Below are positions 36,901 to 44,395 of a stretch of DNA of 64,000 nucleotides, in pieces; within the stretch, counting starts at the first letter, position 1, and the number at the start of each line of letters is the position of its first letter. A program made the position numbers and the translations under genes. A model generated the notes under the pieces. It saw nothing but the letters and a program-made list of their open reading frames with translations. It was not told the DNA's origin and did no database searches. The stretch is from positions 754,021 to 818,020 of the forward strand of contig NW_022098058.1 in NCBI RefSeq assembly GCF_002288925.2, written 5' to 3'. The DNA is from Delphinapterus leucas (lineage: Eukaryota; Chordata; Mammalia; Artiodactyla; Monodontidae).

Positions 36901-39437
36901 AATTACAGAAGTCAGGCTTCCCTGGTGGCGCAGTGGTTAAGAATCCACCTGCCAATGCAGGGGACACGGGTTCAAGCCCTGGTCCAGGAAGATCCCACAT
37001 GCCGTGGAGCAACTAAGCCCGTGCGCCACAACTACTGAGCCTGTGCTCTAGAGCCCGTGAGCCACAACTATCAACCTTTTGTGCCACAACTACTGAAGCC
37101 CACACACCGCAACTACTGAAGCCCGTACGCCACAAGTACGGAAGCCTGTGAGCCTAGAGCCCAAGCTCTGCAACAGAAGCCACCGCAATGAGAAGCCCGC
37201 GCACCACAACGAAGAGTAGCCCCTGCTCACTGCAACTAGAGAAAGCCTGCACACAGCAACGACGGCCCAATGCAGTCAAAAATAAACAATAAATAAAATT
37301 AATTTATTTTTTAAAAAAAGAGAGAAAAAGCTTTAAAAATAAATAAATAAATTACAGAAGTCCCATAGCAGCCTCCCTTTCTGAAACCAGAAGAAAACTT
37401 TACTTAGTTTCAGATTTCGTCAATCTTGTTTCTAAAAACTTTCTGGACAATCTCACACCTTGCAGTAGACCCTAAATGCCGGCCTGAGGTTTGATTATGT
37501 TGGAAACCAGCACATAGGGTGACCATACGGCAGAATCAGAGGTTTTAGAATTTTAAGGGAACCAAAAAGAGTCCACCTTCCTCTTACCTTGCTTACCAAA
37601 AAGCTTGATTCCAAAACAGAAACACCACGGTGGTAATATTTTCCATTAATAGCAGTTTAATTTTAAAGCTCTCGGGGACATAATCTGATAATTCTCTAGA
37701 GTCAACATTTACTCCATGCCTACTCTGGGCTGAGTGATATATTAGGCACTTTACATCCAATTAATCTTTTACCAGTTCTGCAAGATGACACCATCTCTAT
37801 TTTTATTGGGGGAAATAAAGCTCAGAGAGGTCAAGTGACTTAGGCGAAGTCACCCAGCAATTAGGAGGCAGAGCTTGGATTTGAATGCAGATCTGACATA
37901 ACCCATGTCTACTACAGCAAACTCCAAGAATAAACTGAAAGAATGCTAATGAGCACTATTTTTTAAGAGGAAAGACTGCATTCGACTGTTAGTAGAAGCT
38001 TATCAGAATAAGACTATGGATACACAATTTCCAATATATCAGAGATCAGAGTCAGTCCTCCTCAAATACATGCTAAAATATCTAGGTACAGTCTCTCACT
38101 TCAATATGAAAAAGGACTCCAACAAAATTTAAACTGAGCTCTCTCAGATTAGCATGGGTTCATTTCATATCCCACTGCAGCTCTGAGGCTTAAAGCTCAG
38201 AGACACCAGCATTAAGGGCAGGAAAAAGTGTTGGGCCTGCAAAGGACCTTCAAAGTCACCAAGTTCGGTAACTCTGAAAATGTACTAGTGTCATGGGCCT
38301 CTCTGGGATTCAAGTGAAAGCTGTGGATGTCCTCCCCCTCCCCCTCCCCCTCCCCCTCCCCCCCCCCACAAAGCCCATACATATAGTATTTTGCCTTCAC
38401 CTTCATGGTCCTCAAATTAAGAACTCCTGACCAATCTCCTTTTACAGATGGGGAAACTGAAGCTCAGAGAGGTTAAGTGACTTGACCAAGATCACAGAGC
38501 CAACTCACAGCAGGGCTAGGACTTGAACCCTAGCCTGCCAATTCCCAACCTGATACTCCCCAGGATGTCCATTCCAAACTCACTATCCAACTTTCTTGTT
38601 TTAAAAGACAGCACATTTCTTCTTAAAATACCACTTCCTTCTTCATCTCCTTAATTAGTTCTTAGATTCCATTGTATTTCTGTCCCACTAATGACAAGAT
38701 GGGGTCACGTGGACTATGTTTCCTGAGCAGTAATGAACAAGGGAGCTTTTTGCTAGAGGGAGATCCTGCATAAAGACCTTTCACTGACATTGCTTTAAAA
38801 TTAACCTCATCTGGGCTTCCCTGGTGGCTCAGTGGTTGAAAGTCCGCCTGCCAATGCAGGGGACACAGGTTCATGCCCCGGTCTGGGAAGATCCCACATG
38901 CCGCGGAGCGGCTGGGCCCGTGAGCCATGGCCGCTGAGCCTGCGCGTCCGGAGCCTGTGCTCCACAACGGGAGAGGCCACAACAGTGAGAGGCCCGCGTA
39001 CCGCGAAAAAAAAAAAAATTAACCTCACCTCATCTAAGAACTGATGCAACTCTGACTGAAATAAGAATCCTGATATCCAGGCTCACATTTGGCTTGGGCG
39101 GGGGAGGGGTGACTATCAATCGGAGAAAGGAAGGACAGAGAATCTAAGATTTGGACAGTGTTACGTGGTTAGCGAGGAAAGTCCTCACCTTGGTTTTCTA
39201 CCTTCCTTTTCCACTGCCCCGAGGTACCTAATGGAAGAACAGCCTGAAGGCTGCAAACGGGCTTTACGTGTGAAAGGAAGGAAGGGAGGGAGGGAGGGAT
39301 GCTCTAGCAGCACAGAAGCAGAACCAAGACAGCGCTGAGGGCAGCAGGGAGATTTCAGCTCAGCCACCCACAGAGGCGGGCGCCCCTCGCCCAGACAGGC
39401 TGTACTTACTGTCACCGTCACTGAGATCCCTGTCCAT
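15817..39437 (-). CDS. SSUH2: SSUH2, ssu-2 homolog (whole coding span, 12 exons)
   Basis: Twelve coding exons on the minus strand join to one frame of 1,128 nt (375 codons plus stop): 39437-39410, 31789-31691, 31448-31367, 29827-29698, 28304-28244, 27151-27027, 25976-25914, 24305-24220, 22934-22842, 22448-22343, 20622-20515 and 15963-15817. All introns are GT-AG and phases match at every junction. Residues 1-70 are poorly structured. Residues 71-175 form a middle domain rich in aromatic and charged residues. Residues 177-240 carry six CXXC motifs (C177/180, C188/191, C199/202, C215/218, C226/229, C237/240), several as CXXCXGXG like the DnaJ cysteine-rich domain. Residues 245-375 are a conserved C-terminal domain ending CCGCTII. 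I recognise the family by recall of human SSUH2, which matches almost residue by residue. Its biochemical role is not established; a human variant has been linked to dentin dysplasia. No frameshift or stop is seen. Confidence 0.95.
16000..16200 (+). mobile_element. L2-like LINE fragment
   Basis: ctccctactacctgtgaaat and aagttcaggctctggacttg resemble the L2 3' region. It begins just upstream of SSUH2 exon 12. Confidence 0.5.
16201..16226. repeat. G-run
   Basis: A run of about 13 Gs preceded by ggaggggc and followed by tgtgtgg, in SSUH2 intron 11. Confidence 0.9.
17290..17410 (+). mobile_element. MIR fragment
   Basis: Forward MIR: tctgggcctccgtttcctca, tctgtgaaatgggtac. Confidence 0.65.
18542..18848 (+). 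mobile_element. CHR-2-type SINE in SSUH2 intron 11
   Basis: Forward SINE with gggcttccctggtggcacag at the head, cacaactactgagcc repeats in the body and an A-rich tail. Imperfect duplications aaatg(t/a)cttg lie at 18542-18551 and 18839-18848. It is antisense to SSUH2. Confidence 0.9.
19130..19265 (+). mobile_element. MIR
   Basis: Forward MIR: gctgtgtgaccttgcctaaa, actgtctgggcttcctctga. Confidence 0.6.
19660..19830 (-). mobile_element. MIR fragment
   Basis: Reverse MIR: ttttcacgggtgagaaactg and nearby core remnants. Confidence 0.5.
19991..20002 (-). promoter_or_regulatory. CTCF-type motif in SSUH2 intron 11
   Basis: On the minus strand this reads CCACTAGGTGGC, matching the 12-base CTCF core. 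It lies in a GC-rich, CpG-containing block (19,880-20,130). Confidence 0.55.
20515..20622 (-). CDS. SSUH2: SSUH2 coding exon 11
   Basis: Residues 292-327; 36 codons, phase 0 on both sides. It encodes VYPIVDFPLREISLASQRGI, then AEHSAALASRARVLQQ. Acceptor cccccag|GTG; donor CAG|gtgagc. It is followed by a 4.6-kb intron. Confidence 0.95.
20955..21452 (+). mobile_element. L1 3' end
   Basis: The sequence begins in the ORF2 terminus (ttcaacaacatggatggaag) and runs through a typical 3'UTR, including acacctgaaactaataag, to a poly-A run at 21441-21450. It lies within SSUH2 intron 10, antisense to the gene. Confidence 0.85.
21441..21505. repeat. A-run and GA-rich tail after the L1
   Basis: The L1 poly-A passes into gaaggaag and gaagaaag units, a typical expansion of a retroposon tail. 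Confidence 0.85.
21545..21755 (+). mobile_element. hAT-Charlie non-autonomous element (MER20-like)
   Basis: Landmarks: tctgtaaagggccagagtaa, ggtctctgtctcgactactc, caataaaactttatttataa, gccggaatttgccaactg. In SSUH2 intron 10. Confidence 0.75.
21756..22115 (+). mobile_element. L2-like LINE fragment
   Basis: accctccctgatctggctgc, gagggcagagattctgtttt and agaatggtgcctggtatagg are L2 3' landmarks. In SSUH2 intron 10. Confidence 0.6.
22343..22448 (-). CDS. SSUH2: SSUH2 coding exon 10
   Basis: Residues 256-291. The acceptor is cttccag|G and the donor ATG|gtaagg. It encodes KNSLFEFVSEHQLDCPGDLL, followed by AKARGETLFKDENTM. Intron 9, upstream, is 393 bp. Confidence 0.95.
22490..22625 (+). mobile_element. 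MIR fragment next to SSUH2 exon 10
   Basis: Forward MIR: tttagcctctctgggcctca, ttctcacgcgtaagatgg. Confidence 0.6.
22842..22934 (-). CDS. SSUH2: SSUH2 coding exon 9 (CXXC motifs 5 and 6)
   Basis: Residues 225-255 plus two bases; 93 bp with phase 2 on both sides, so it is skippable in frame. It encodes CSTCSGRGNK, then TCATCKGEKK, then the hydrophobic LLHFLQLVIVW that opens the C-terminal domain. Donor TG|gtacgt. Confidence 0.96.
22960..23560 (+). repeat. Ancient interspersed repeat, family uncertain (LTR-like)
   Basis: The block ends in a familiar pattern (cacctggatccagctgtacc; gctaaagccagtttgaactg; ttacttgtaagtgaaagaaa) that I recognise from old mammalian LTR-type repeats but cannot assign. 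In SSUH2 intron 8. Confidence 0.45.
24220..24305 (-). CDS. SSUH2: SSUH2 coding exon 8 (CXXC motifs 3 and 4)
   Basis: Residues 197-224 plus two bases. The acceptor is tccgcag|GTG and the donor AG|gtaaga. It encodes CPSC, a very basic linker (KRRARPARR), then CQMCSGSG. The linker is the most positively charged part of the protein. Confidence 0.95.
25085..25498 (+). mobile_element. MLT1-like LTR in SSUH2 intron 7
   Basis: Contains tgtgaccttatttggaac, gatgtaattagtaaaggtga, cagcctccagaactc and aagccacccagtttgtgg. These fit the MaLR/MLT1 pattern; the subfamily is uncertain. Confidence 0.7.
25740..25860 (-). mobile_element. MIR fragment next to SSUH2 exon 7
   Basis: Reverse MIR: cgtttcacagataggaagat, ggcccagagagggaggatga. 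Confidence 0.6.
25914..25976 (-). CDS. SSUH2: SSUH2 coding exon 7 (CXXC motifs 1 and 2)
   Basis: Residues 176-196. The exon is exactly 21 codons with phase 0 on both sides. It encodes ECHRCHGHGRYK then CSSCHGAGT, two CXXCXGXG zinc-binding motifs as in the DnaJ cysteine-rich domain. Donor ACG|gtgagt; acceptor ctctcag|GAA. Confidence 0.96.
27027..27151 (-). CDS. SSUH2: SSUH2 coding exon 6
   Basis: Residues 134-175. The acceptor is ctctgtcag|AC and the donor AAG|gtaatg. The first codon is completed from exon 5 (A+AC, Asn). It encodes HSVDGPQRGTSPRLWDIKVQ, then PPMFQEDTRKFQVPHSSLVK. The latter leads directly into the cysteine-rich region. Confidence 0.95.
27325..27550 (+). mobile_element. MIR
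   Basis: Forward MIR with 3' part: ataacggtggcacctaccat and nearby repeats; SSUH2 intron 5. Confidence 0.5.
28244..28304 (-). CDS. SSUH2: SSUH2 coding exon 5
   Basis: Residues 114-133 plus one base, in a 61-bp exon. The acceptor is cctttgtag|TAT and the donor ACCA|gtaagt. It encodes YRLETFSESRISEWTFQPFT, which I recall as essentially identical in human. It is short and has no ATG, so it is easily missed in ORF scans. Confidence 0.94.
28594..28823 (-). mobile_element. Young short CHR SINE with perfect 16-bp duplication
   Basis: Reverse SINE at 28610-28807 of the short subfamily (tgcggtacacaggcctctca, gctcagcggccatggctcac, gcgccaccagggaagccc). Perfect 16-bp repeats ctatgaggcaagtttt lie at 28594-28609 and 28808-28823. 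It lies in SSUH2 intron 4, sense to the gene. Confidence 0.95.
28970..29065 (-). mobile_element. MIR fragment
   Basis: Reverse MIR: ttttccacgtgaggaaaggg, cttcccaaggtcacagagct-like text. Confidence 0.6.
29355..29560 (+). mobile_element. MIR
   Basis: Forward MIR: cctgtgtttgaatcccagct, aagtaactccacctctctaa, gaagggtagctatgaggatt. Confidence 0.75.
29698..29827 (-). CDS. SSUH2: SSUH2 coding exon 4
   Basis: Residues 70-113. The acceptor is ccccaccag|A and the donor AGG|gtgagg (phase 0). It encodes VPVVTEEVAREALLSFVDSK, a CCYGS turn, and a hydrophobic/basic helix ending in LRR. This begins the well-conserved part of the protein. Confidence 0.94.
30160..30250 (-). mobile_element. MIR fragment
   Basis: Reverse MIR: actttacagataaggaaaac, atgtcacacagctaggagga. 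Confidence 0.6.
30905..31127 (+). mobile_element. hAT-Charlie element (MER20-like)
   Basis: Landmarks: aatactttaggctttgtggg, gtgtgccaataaaacctgat, ggggccgtagtttgcaaccc. In SSUH2 intron 3. Confidence 0.75.
31128..31265 (+). mobile_element. MER5A-like hAT element
   Basis: agagttttcaaccctggctt, cactcccaggctccatccct and ctctgatccactgggtctgg match MER5A landmarks. It abuts the MER20-like copy, within SSUH2 intron 3. Confidence 0.65.
31367..31448 (-). CDS. SSUH2: SSUH2 coding exon 3
   Basis: Residues 43-69 plus two bases. The acceptor lies after gaacccag and the donor is CACAG|gtgagc. It encodes IFFPPSEAPGRPQEQR followed by CWSSFLEH. Intron 2, upstream, is only 242 bp, the shortest in the gene. 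The polypyrimidine tract is weak, but phase and protein similarity fix the boundary. Confidence 0.9.
31691..31789 (-). CDS. SSUH2: SSUH2 coding exon 2
   Basis: Residues 10-42. The acceptor is ccccag|GT and the donor A|gtgagc, so both flanking introns are phase 1 and the exon could be skipped in frame. It encodes the acidic, leucine-rich MDLSFEAESPLAPPAELLER stretch, followed by two cysteines (C35, C37) where I recall Tyr and Trp in human. Confidence 0.92.
32440..33205 (+). mobile_element. ERVL-MaLR solitary LTR (MST/MLT1 type), split by a SINE
   Basis: Recognisable parts: ttcatgtgttgaaacccaca, then after the SINE ttgggaggggattagg, ggtccttataagaagagaaa, ccagcctccagaactgttag, and taagccaacccagtc. 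This matches the MaLR LTR pattern, including the aataaa near the end. Confidence 0.8.
32546..32912 (-). mobile_element. Long CHR-2 SINE inside a MaLR LTR
   Basis: Reverse SINE of about 360 bp with an A/T-rich tail (tttatttatttatttg), several ttgttgcgg / agtagttgtggc body repeats and the head accaccagggaagccc. It splits the MaLR LTR described below and lies in SSUH2 intron 1. Confidence 0.9.
34865..35065 (+). mobile_element. hAT-Charlie element (MER20-like), diverged
   Basis: Landmarks: gggatcagcaaacattttct, gactatgggctgtacagtct, ctatagacaagtgtggctgg. In SSUH2 intron 1. Confidence 0.65.
36040..36195 (-). mobile_element. MIR fragment
   Basis: Reverse MIR: gatgaggctcagagatgtga and weak flanking similarity. 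Confidence 0.5.
36359..36590 (-). mobile_element. Young short CHR SINE with 15-bp duplication
   Basis: Reverse SINE at 36374-36575, same short subfamily as the copy at 28,610. Repeats tatctttctcttttt lie at 36359-36373 and 36576-36590. In SSUH2 intron 1. Confidence 0.93.
36900..37362 (+). mobile_element. Long CHR-2 SINE with 14-bp duplication
   Basis: Forward SINE at 36914-37348 with head, multiple gccacaactactgaagcc body units and an AT-rich tail. Perfect repeats aaattacagaagtc lie at 36900-36913 and 37349-37362. In SSUH2 intron 1, antisense. Confidence 0.94.
37700..37905 (-). mobile_element. MIR
   Basis: Reverse MIR: ctcagagaggtcaagtgact, ggcagagcttggatttgaat. Confidence 0.75.
38331..38368. 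repeat. (CCCCCT)n tract, G-rich on the SSUH2 sense strand
   Basis: Five to six CCCCCT units ending in a run of nine Cs. The complementary strand offers well over four G5 runs, a strong quadruplex pattern. Confidence 0.95.
38425..38560 (-). mobile_element. MIR
   Basis: Reverse MIR: tttacagatggggaaactga, gctcagagaggttaagtgac, ctaggacttgaaccct. Confidence 0.75.
38799..39027 (+). mobile_element. Young short CHR SINE near SSUH2 exon 1
   Basis: Forward SINE of the short subfamily with a poly-A tail. Repeats aattaacctca lie at 38799-38809 and 39017-39027. It sits about 380 bp into intron 1 from the exon 1 donor, antisense to the gene. Confidence 0.93.
39274..39300. repeat. (GGAA/GGGA)n simple repeat
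   Basis: A short purine repeat of ggaa and ggga units about 110 bp downstream of the SSUH2 exon 1 donor. Confidence 0.85.
39410..39437 (-). CDS. SSUH2: SSUH2 coding exon 1 (start codon)
   Basis: This exon encodes MDRDLSDGD plus one base of the next codon and ends at a good donor (A|gtaagt). The ATG at 39437-39435 has A at -3 and G at +4, a strong Kozak context. I chose this start because human SSUH2, as I recall it, begins MDRDLNEDDS. An in-frame upstream ATG at 39572 is possible (see the upstream extension entry). Confidence 0.88.
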
Positions 39438-39572
39438 CGTCGAGACGTCCAGCCAGGGAAGTGTCTGCCCTCCCAGTGGGCTCAGGCTGCTGGGATCTGA
39501 GGGACCACCCCAGGCCCCTCCCAGAACAGCGGGCCCATTGTTACCTGATCTGAATACAACAGAGGGAAACAT
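39438..39572 (-). other. SSUH2: SSUH2 5'UTR or in-frame N-terminal extension
   Basis: The frame of exon 1 stays open for 45 codons upstream of the chosen ATG, to another ATG at 39572-39570. That ATG lies directly after an acceptor-like ttccccacag. A second acceptor-like tract (ccctctgttgtattcag) would start the exon at 39549. Either acceptor implies a non-coding exon further upstream (above 39,600) that I cannot place. Confidence 0.4.
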
Positions 39573-40888
39573 CTGTGGGGAAGCCCCGAGGCCATCAGAG
39601 CGGCTGCTCTGGCCCCCGTCTAAGGGTTCTTGGGGCTCCTCCTCACAAGACCCTCTACTTGCCAGGCTCGGCTGGTGCTCCTGATCACCTGCATCCTCAC
39701 GCAGCCCTGAGAGATGGGCACTTTCATGGAACCCATCTTCCTGAGCTGGGATTCAGACTCTCGTCTGCTTGACTCTCAGGTCAGAGCTCTCGACCCCCGT
39801 GCCACATGGCTCGTCTATAGGGAGGCAGGTTCCGGAGCGCTGGGCAGGCGGGGTGGGGGAGGGGGGCAGAGAACGATGTAAAATGCAATAACCGCAGGGA
39901 GGTTACCTCCCCAACGGCAAGGGGAGATGCAGGTGGGAGCTCTCAAGTCGTGAGTGTCAACCTCCTGGGCTCGCTGGGGGAGAGTCGAGGCCGGGATGAA
40001 GAGGTGATGCTCCCAAGACGCTCAGCACAGCATGGGCAGAGCCGGCTCCCAACCCAGGCTGCGTGGGCCGCTGATGTCAGCACACCAGCCCAGCTCTCTG
40101 GGAGACATCTGTGGGTTTCTAAAGGCCTCTTCCTGAGCCTCCTGCATCAGGGCTCGAAACACCTGCAACCCCGACCCTTGCAAGACGACGCAAGATCACC
40201 CCTCTCCTCTAGAGGAGTCTAAACCATGAACACCTGGACCTGGGTCACCTGCTGGTGGAGGCAGAGGGCCCTGAGCTGGCACCACCTGCACTGCATCCTT
40301 GGCAATGACGTTCACAGCCGGGCCTGGAGTTCTCTAGCCAGGACAGCCTCGCTCGGTAGGGCAAAGCATGTACCCTATGCCCTGCCTGCCCAGCCCAGCG
40401 ATGCCCATGGGATGTGTCACGATGCCCACAGTGAAGACTGGCTGTCGCCTTCACCTGGGGAGTGTTGTGACTGATGTGTCCATGGCCTGGCTTCAATGGT
40501 CGCGCTGGGCAAAGAGAGGGCTCCGAGGCGACCACAAAGTGCCCTCAGTCTCCCTCTGCTGCACTCACCCCCCTCATTCACCGCCCGCCCTCAACAGAAT
40601 GCGGGTGACAACCGTGAAAGCAGTAGTAATAATTTGACAAACGCTTCTTAAATACAGTCAGACGCTTCAACGCCCACAAATAGGTTTTTATGGTTGATCG
40701 GAGCACTAAATTTCTTAAACTTGAGAGTTATATGTTTCATTACTGCATGTTCATGACAAAGACCGAGATCCTAATACAGCCTTCTACCTTTAGACATTAA
40801 GCAATGATTTGAAGCCCTTGTAGAACTGTCCCCAGGGTAACAGGATTACCATGGATGTGTATGCCTGGGTGTGTATTTTACTCTAAAC

Positions 40889-40940
40889 ATAATATGTGTG
40901 TGTGTCTATGTCTACGTCTGTGTCTGTGTGTATGTATAGT
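40889..40940. repeat. TG/TCTG-rich simple repeat
   Basis: Alternating tg with tctg and tatg units. Confidence 0.8.
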
Positions 40941-42234
40941 TGAGCCTAAACACTGTAGATGATAGATAAATACATAGATACATACATGGATAGACAGACA
41001 AACTACTTGTGGCTTAACTAAAACAATATACCACTATTACATGTTGAGTACTTTTTAAGAAACAATATATGCATGCCCAAAACCCTCCTCAGCATTTGAA
41101 AGAAAGAATCGTAGGAAATTATTAAATGGCAAATAGAAGCACAGAATGTTAAACAGAGCTGAGTACTAAGGGGTCCGGAAGCCTTGAGGCTGCAAAAAGG
41201 CAGACAACCGTGAGTTGTATCTTAGGAACCAGGGAGTGTTGATCAAAGGCAGTAAAAGTCCCTTGCTGCACACTAGTTAGATCACATAGTAATGGGATCA
41301 TAAATATCTCTTAAAATACATGGAAAATGAACAAACCAACTGCTAGACCTTTCTAATCTTGCTTAGGCATCAAGACAGGAATGCTGTCTGCAACTACAAT
41401 GGCATGCGTGAGTGGCTCGGGCCAGACAATGTAACCATCACCACCTAGTATTCAGATGTCAGAAGAAACGAGCATCATTAATTCTAGGCTCCAGGCCAGC
41501 ATGAAGCTAATACTGGTTCCCACTTCCTGCTGGTATCAGAGGGGCTTCGGGGAGGGAAAGAGAAGCATCAAATGCGTTCCGGACATTTTACAGTCATTCT
41601 GTATCAGTGCTATTGATATCAAGAAGGGGGCGCTTCGAGCTCTTCTTCCTGAACCGGTCCACAGTAGTCCATGGATATGATCCATCATCACACTTTTCAG
41701 GTCTTACACATGGTTAAATACTCATGAGACATTTGTTGAATGAACGTAACTGTCTAAGAGCTAACTCTATCAATTTATTGCTGTCTGAGAATCTCGTTTG
41801 TTCTTGGAAATAAAGGCTATTTGATCTCATAGTTTGGTCTCTGAGTCCTGAGGGTACCTCATGGCTGTGGGAATCATGTCAGGGCAGTACAGGGCTTTAG
41901 AAGAGAAACCAGAAATCACAGTGCCTGGCTACAGCTGAATATCATGCTGAGAGAAATTCCTAGAGGTAGGGCTCAGCCAGTACCCGCCAGTATTTACAGG
42001 GTTGTCACGAGGAGGTGAGTCTCAGGACACTCATCCTACGGGCAGGCATGCTGGGAGCTGATCCCGGATGGGGGACCATTTCAACTTATCAGAGAGAAGA
42101 TCTGTCTAGTGACAGATCCTTCCACTGGGTTGGGCCTCTCCAAAGAATATTAAAGCAGAAGCTTGCCAATAAAACAAAGTGGGCAGTAGTAGAACCCAAC
42201 AGTTTATGACTTCAGAATCAATGAAAACTGGGTT

Positions 42235-42985
42235 CAAAATTCAAAGGTGGATGCTGCAGCACTACAGTCCCTTTTTGGAGCATCCCCAGAGGACAGTGGA
42301 AAGAAATCCTCCTGGTGGGGAAAATTCTGAACAGTGCACCTGGTTGTGCATTTTGCCTGAAGGAAGAAATGGCCACAGATAAGAGTCTATACCCCTGTTG
42401 TATAGCACAGGGAACTCCACTTCGCTATACAGTAGAAACTAACACAACGCTGTAAAACAACTATACCCCAATTAAAAAAAAAAAGAGTCTATACCAATTT
42501 ATAGGCTATGGAAAATGGTTTTGCTGGATGGTCAGGAACTTTGGAAGGAATATCACTGGTACACTGATGACAAGGAGGTCTGGGAAACAGGTATGTTGAT
42601 AGGTTTCTCTGAATGGGCAAAGAATATGAAAACATTTGTATCCCATGTTAATGCTCATCAAAGCGTGATTCAGCAGAGGAGGACTTCAATCATCCTTTAA
42701 AGTTGAGGTGTGACCCATCCCGTGGGGACCAGTCAGGCTCCCTCTGCAGCCACTTCTGCCATTGCCTAGTGGGTCACAGTGGGAGGGATGCAGGTCATGC
42801 ATGGGCTCAGCAACATGGGCTTTCAATCACCAAGGCTGGCCTGGCTACTGCTGAGTGTCCAGTCAGCCAGGGGCAGAGACCAACACGGAGTCCCAATACG
42901 GTGACCAACCAGTTAGCTGGTGGCAGGTTGATTACACTGAACAGCTTGCATCATGGAAGAGGTAGTGCTTTGTTCTTCTGAAACG
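42235..42985 (+). pseudogene. Endogenous retrovirus pol fragment (RNase H end to integrase start), broken
   Basis: The forward strand reads in pieces like the end of a retroviral RNase H domain followed by the N-terminus of integrase. One open piece at 42515-42700 includes a SHVNAHQ motif typical of RNase H near its end. The next piece, at 42703-42981, is in a different frame and has histidines and a single cysteine where the integrase HHCC zinc motif belongs; the second cysteine position reads Ser. A further frame change near 42,905 is needed to follow the similarity. An L1 end is inserted at 42394-42482. No LTRs, gag or env were recognised nearby. It is an old non-functional copy; the retroviral class was not determined. 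Confidence 0.72.
42381..42495 (+). mobile_element. Short L1 3' end inserted in the ERV, with target-site duplication
   Basis: A roughly 90-bp L1 3'UTR tail (starting cctgttgtatagcacaggg and ending in a poly-A run) lies between direct repeats aagagtctatacc at 42381-42393 and 42483-42495. It is extremely 5'-truncated and postdates the ERV. Confidence 0.88.
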
Positions 42986-43734
42986 GACACTCCGAATATA
43001 AATGTGCCTTCCCTACACACCATACTTCTATCATCTCCAGACTCTAGCAAAAAGAGCAGAGGCTGCATCCCCTAAGATGAAAGAAATCATCAGACCAGTC
43101 TGGATGAGAGACAGAGGTTTCTGGCAAGTAGGTCTCATGTTTAAGCCACCAGGAAGTTCACCAGATGCTCCTTCAACAGTTCAGGAAGTGCTTATTGTGT
43201 GCCCAGCCCTGAGAGGTAAACCAGGTAATTCCTGCCCTTGAGGAACTCCTGGTATTAAGTGGGAGACAAATTCATAACCAGGTACTTAAAATTCAGAGGC
43301 CCAAAGGCGGCAGCAGAGGAGCAGACAAGATGTTCTGGAACATCGAGGATCAGGTATTACGTTGGATACACACATTGGCACGGTAGTGGCAGAAAATGCA
43401 CCGCCCACTAGGCACTCGTAACACCTCAACTGTCGGGTGAGTACTGGGTGAACTTCCTGGTTACTTAAACATCAGACCTCCTTGTGGGGGACCCCTGCCC
43501 CTCAGCCAGTCTGGGCTGTTGATCGCTTTGTATCAGAGGAGGCCACTTCTGACAAGCACTGGCCCCTGCTTGCCTCCCCCTGTGACTACACCTCAGACCC
43601 CCGGAGGCTGTGGCTGGTTTTTCTCCCATCAAAATGGCAGCTACCCCAAATGGCAGCCACCCAACATGGTGTTTGTCCCTGGCTTCCCAATTAATCTGCT
43701 GGGGCTGGTCCCAGGCTCTCGTTTCTCAGTCAAT

Positions 43735-43905
43735 CAACAGGAATCACCAAGGGGCTTGTCAATATTACACATTCCCAGGCTCTGTCCCCAGAAATCCTGA
43801 TTAAGTAGGTCTGACGTGGAAGCCTGGACTGTGTCTCCTTTTATAAGATCTCTTGATGATTCCAACTCAGGTGGTCTACACTTTAAAAACCACTGACTTA
43901 AGCAA
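43735..43905 (+). mobile_element. MER5A-like hAT element
   Basis: aggaatcaccaaggggcttg, attcccaggctctgtcccca, ctgattaagtaggtctgacg and actttaaaaaccactgac are MER5A landmarks. Confidence 0.7.
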
Positions 43906-44125
43906 GAGCAGAATTCAGCATCTTAACTTCTTTCTCACGAGTGTCATTTCAAGATACAATCAGTAGCAGATTAATGAGGCTACCCACCATCTACCTGTCT
44001 AAGATATTTTTCCTTTTTATGGGAGGCAGTTTCTTGGCCTCAAGATGAAGACATAATATTGGGTTAAGTTCTTTAGTGAGATCATTCTCCTATCAACCCA
44101 CAGGTTTTCATTTTCCTCCCTCAAG

Positions 44126-44395
44126 GGCACAAATCTTGGGACTTCCCTGGTGGCGCTGTGGTTAAGAATCCGCCTGCTAATGCAGGGGACACGGATTTGA
44201 GCCCTGGTCCGGGAGGATCCCACATGCCGCGGAGCAACTAAACCCATGCGCCGCAACTACTGAAGCCCGCGCTCCTAGAGCCCGTGCTCCACAACAAGAG
44301 AAGCCACGGCAATGAGAAGCCCGCACACTGCAACAAAGACCCAACACAGCCCAAAAAATTAATTAATTACTTTTTTAAAAAAAGGCACAGATCTT
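44126..44395 (+). mobile_element. CHR-2 SINE with duplication
   Basis: Forward SINE with gacttccctggtggcgctgt head and acacagcccaaaaaattaat tail. Duplications ggcaca(a/g)atctt lie at 44126-44137 and 44384-44395. Confidence 0.92.

Larger units (their letters stand above)
31790..39409 (-). other. SSUH2 intron 1
   Basis: A 7.6-kb intron. It contains a MaLR LTR split by a long SINE, a MER20-like hAT element, four CHR SINEs in all, MIRs, and a (CCCCCT)n tract whose G-rich strand is the sense strand of the gene. Between about 34,250 and 34,860 no repeat was recognised. Confidence 0.75.

Noticed and set aside
41622..41640. A CTCF-like aagaagggggcgctt
   Set aside because: Two mismatches in the core positions; much weaker than the site at 63,474.
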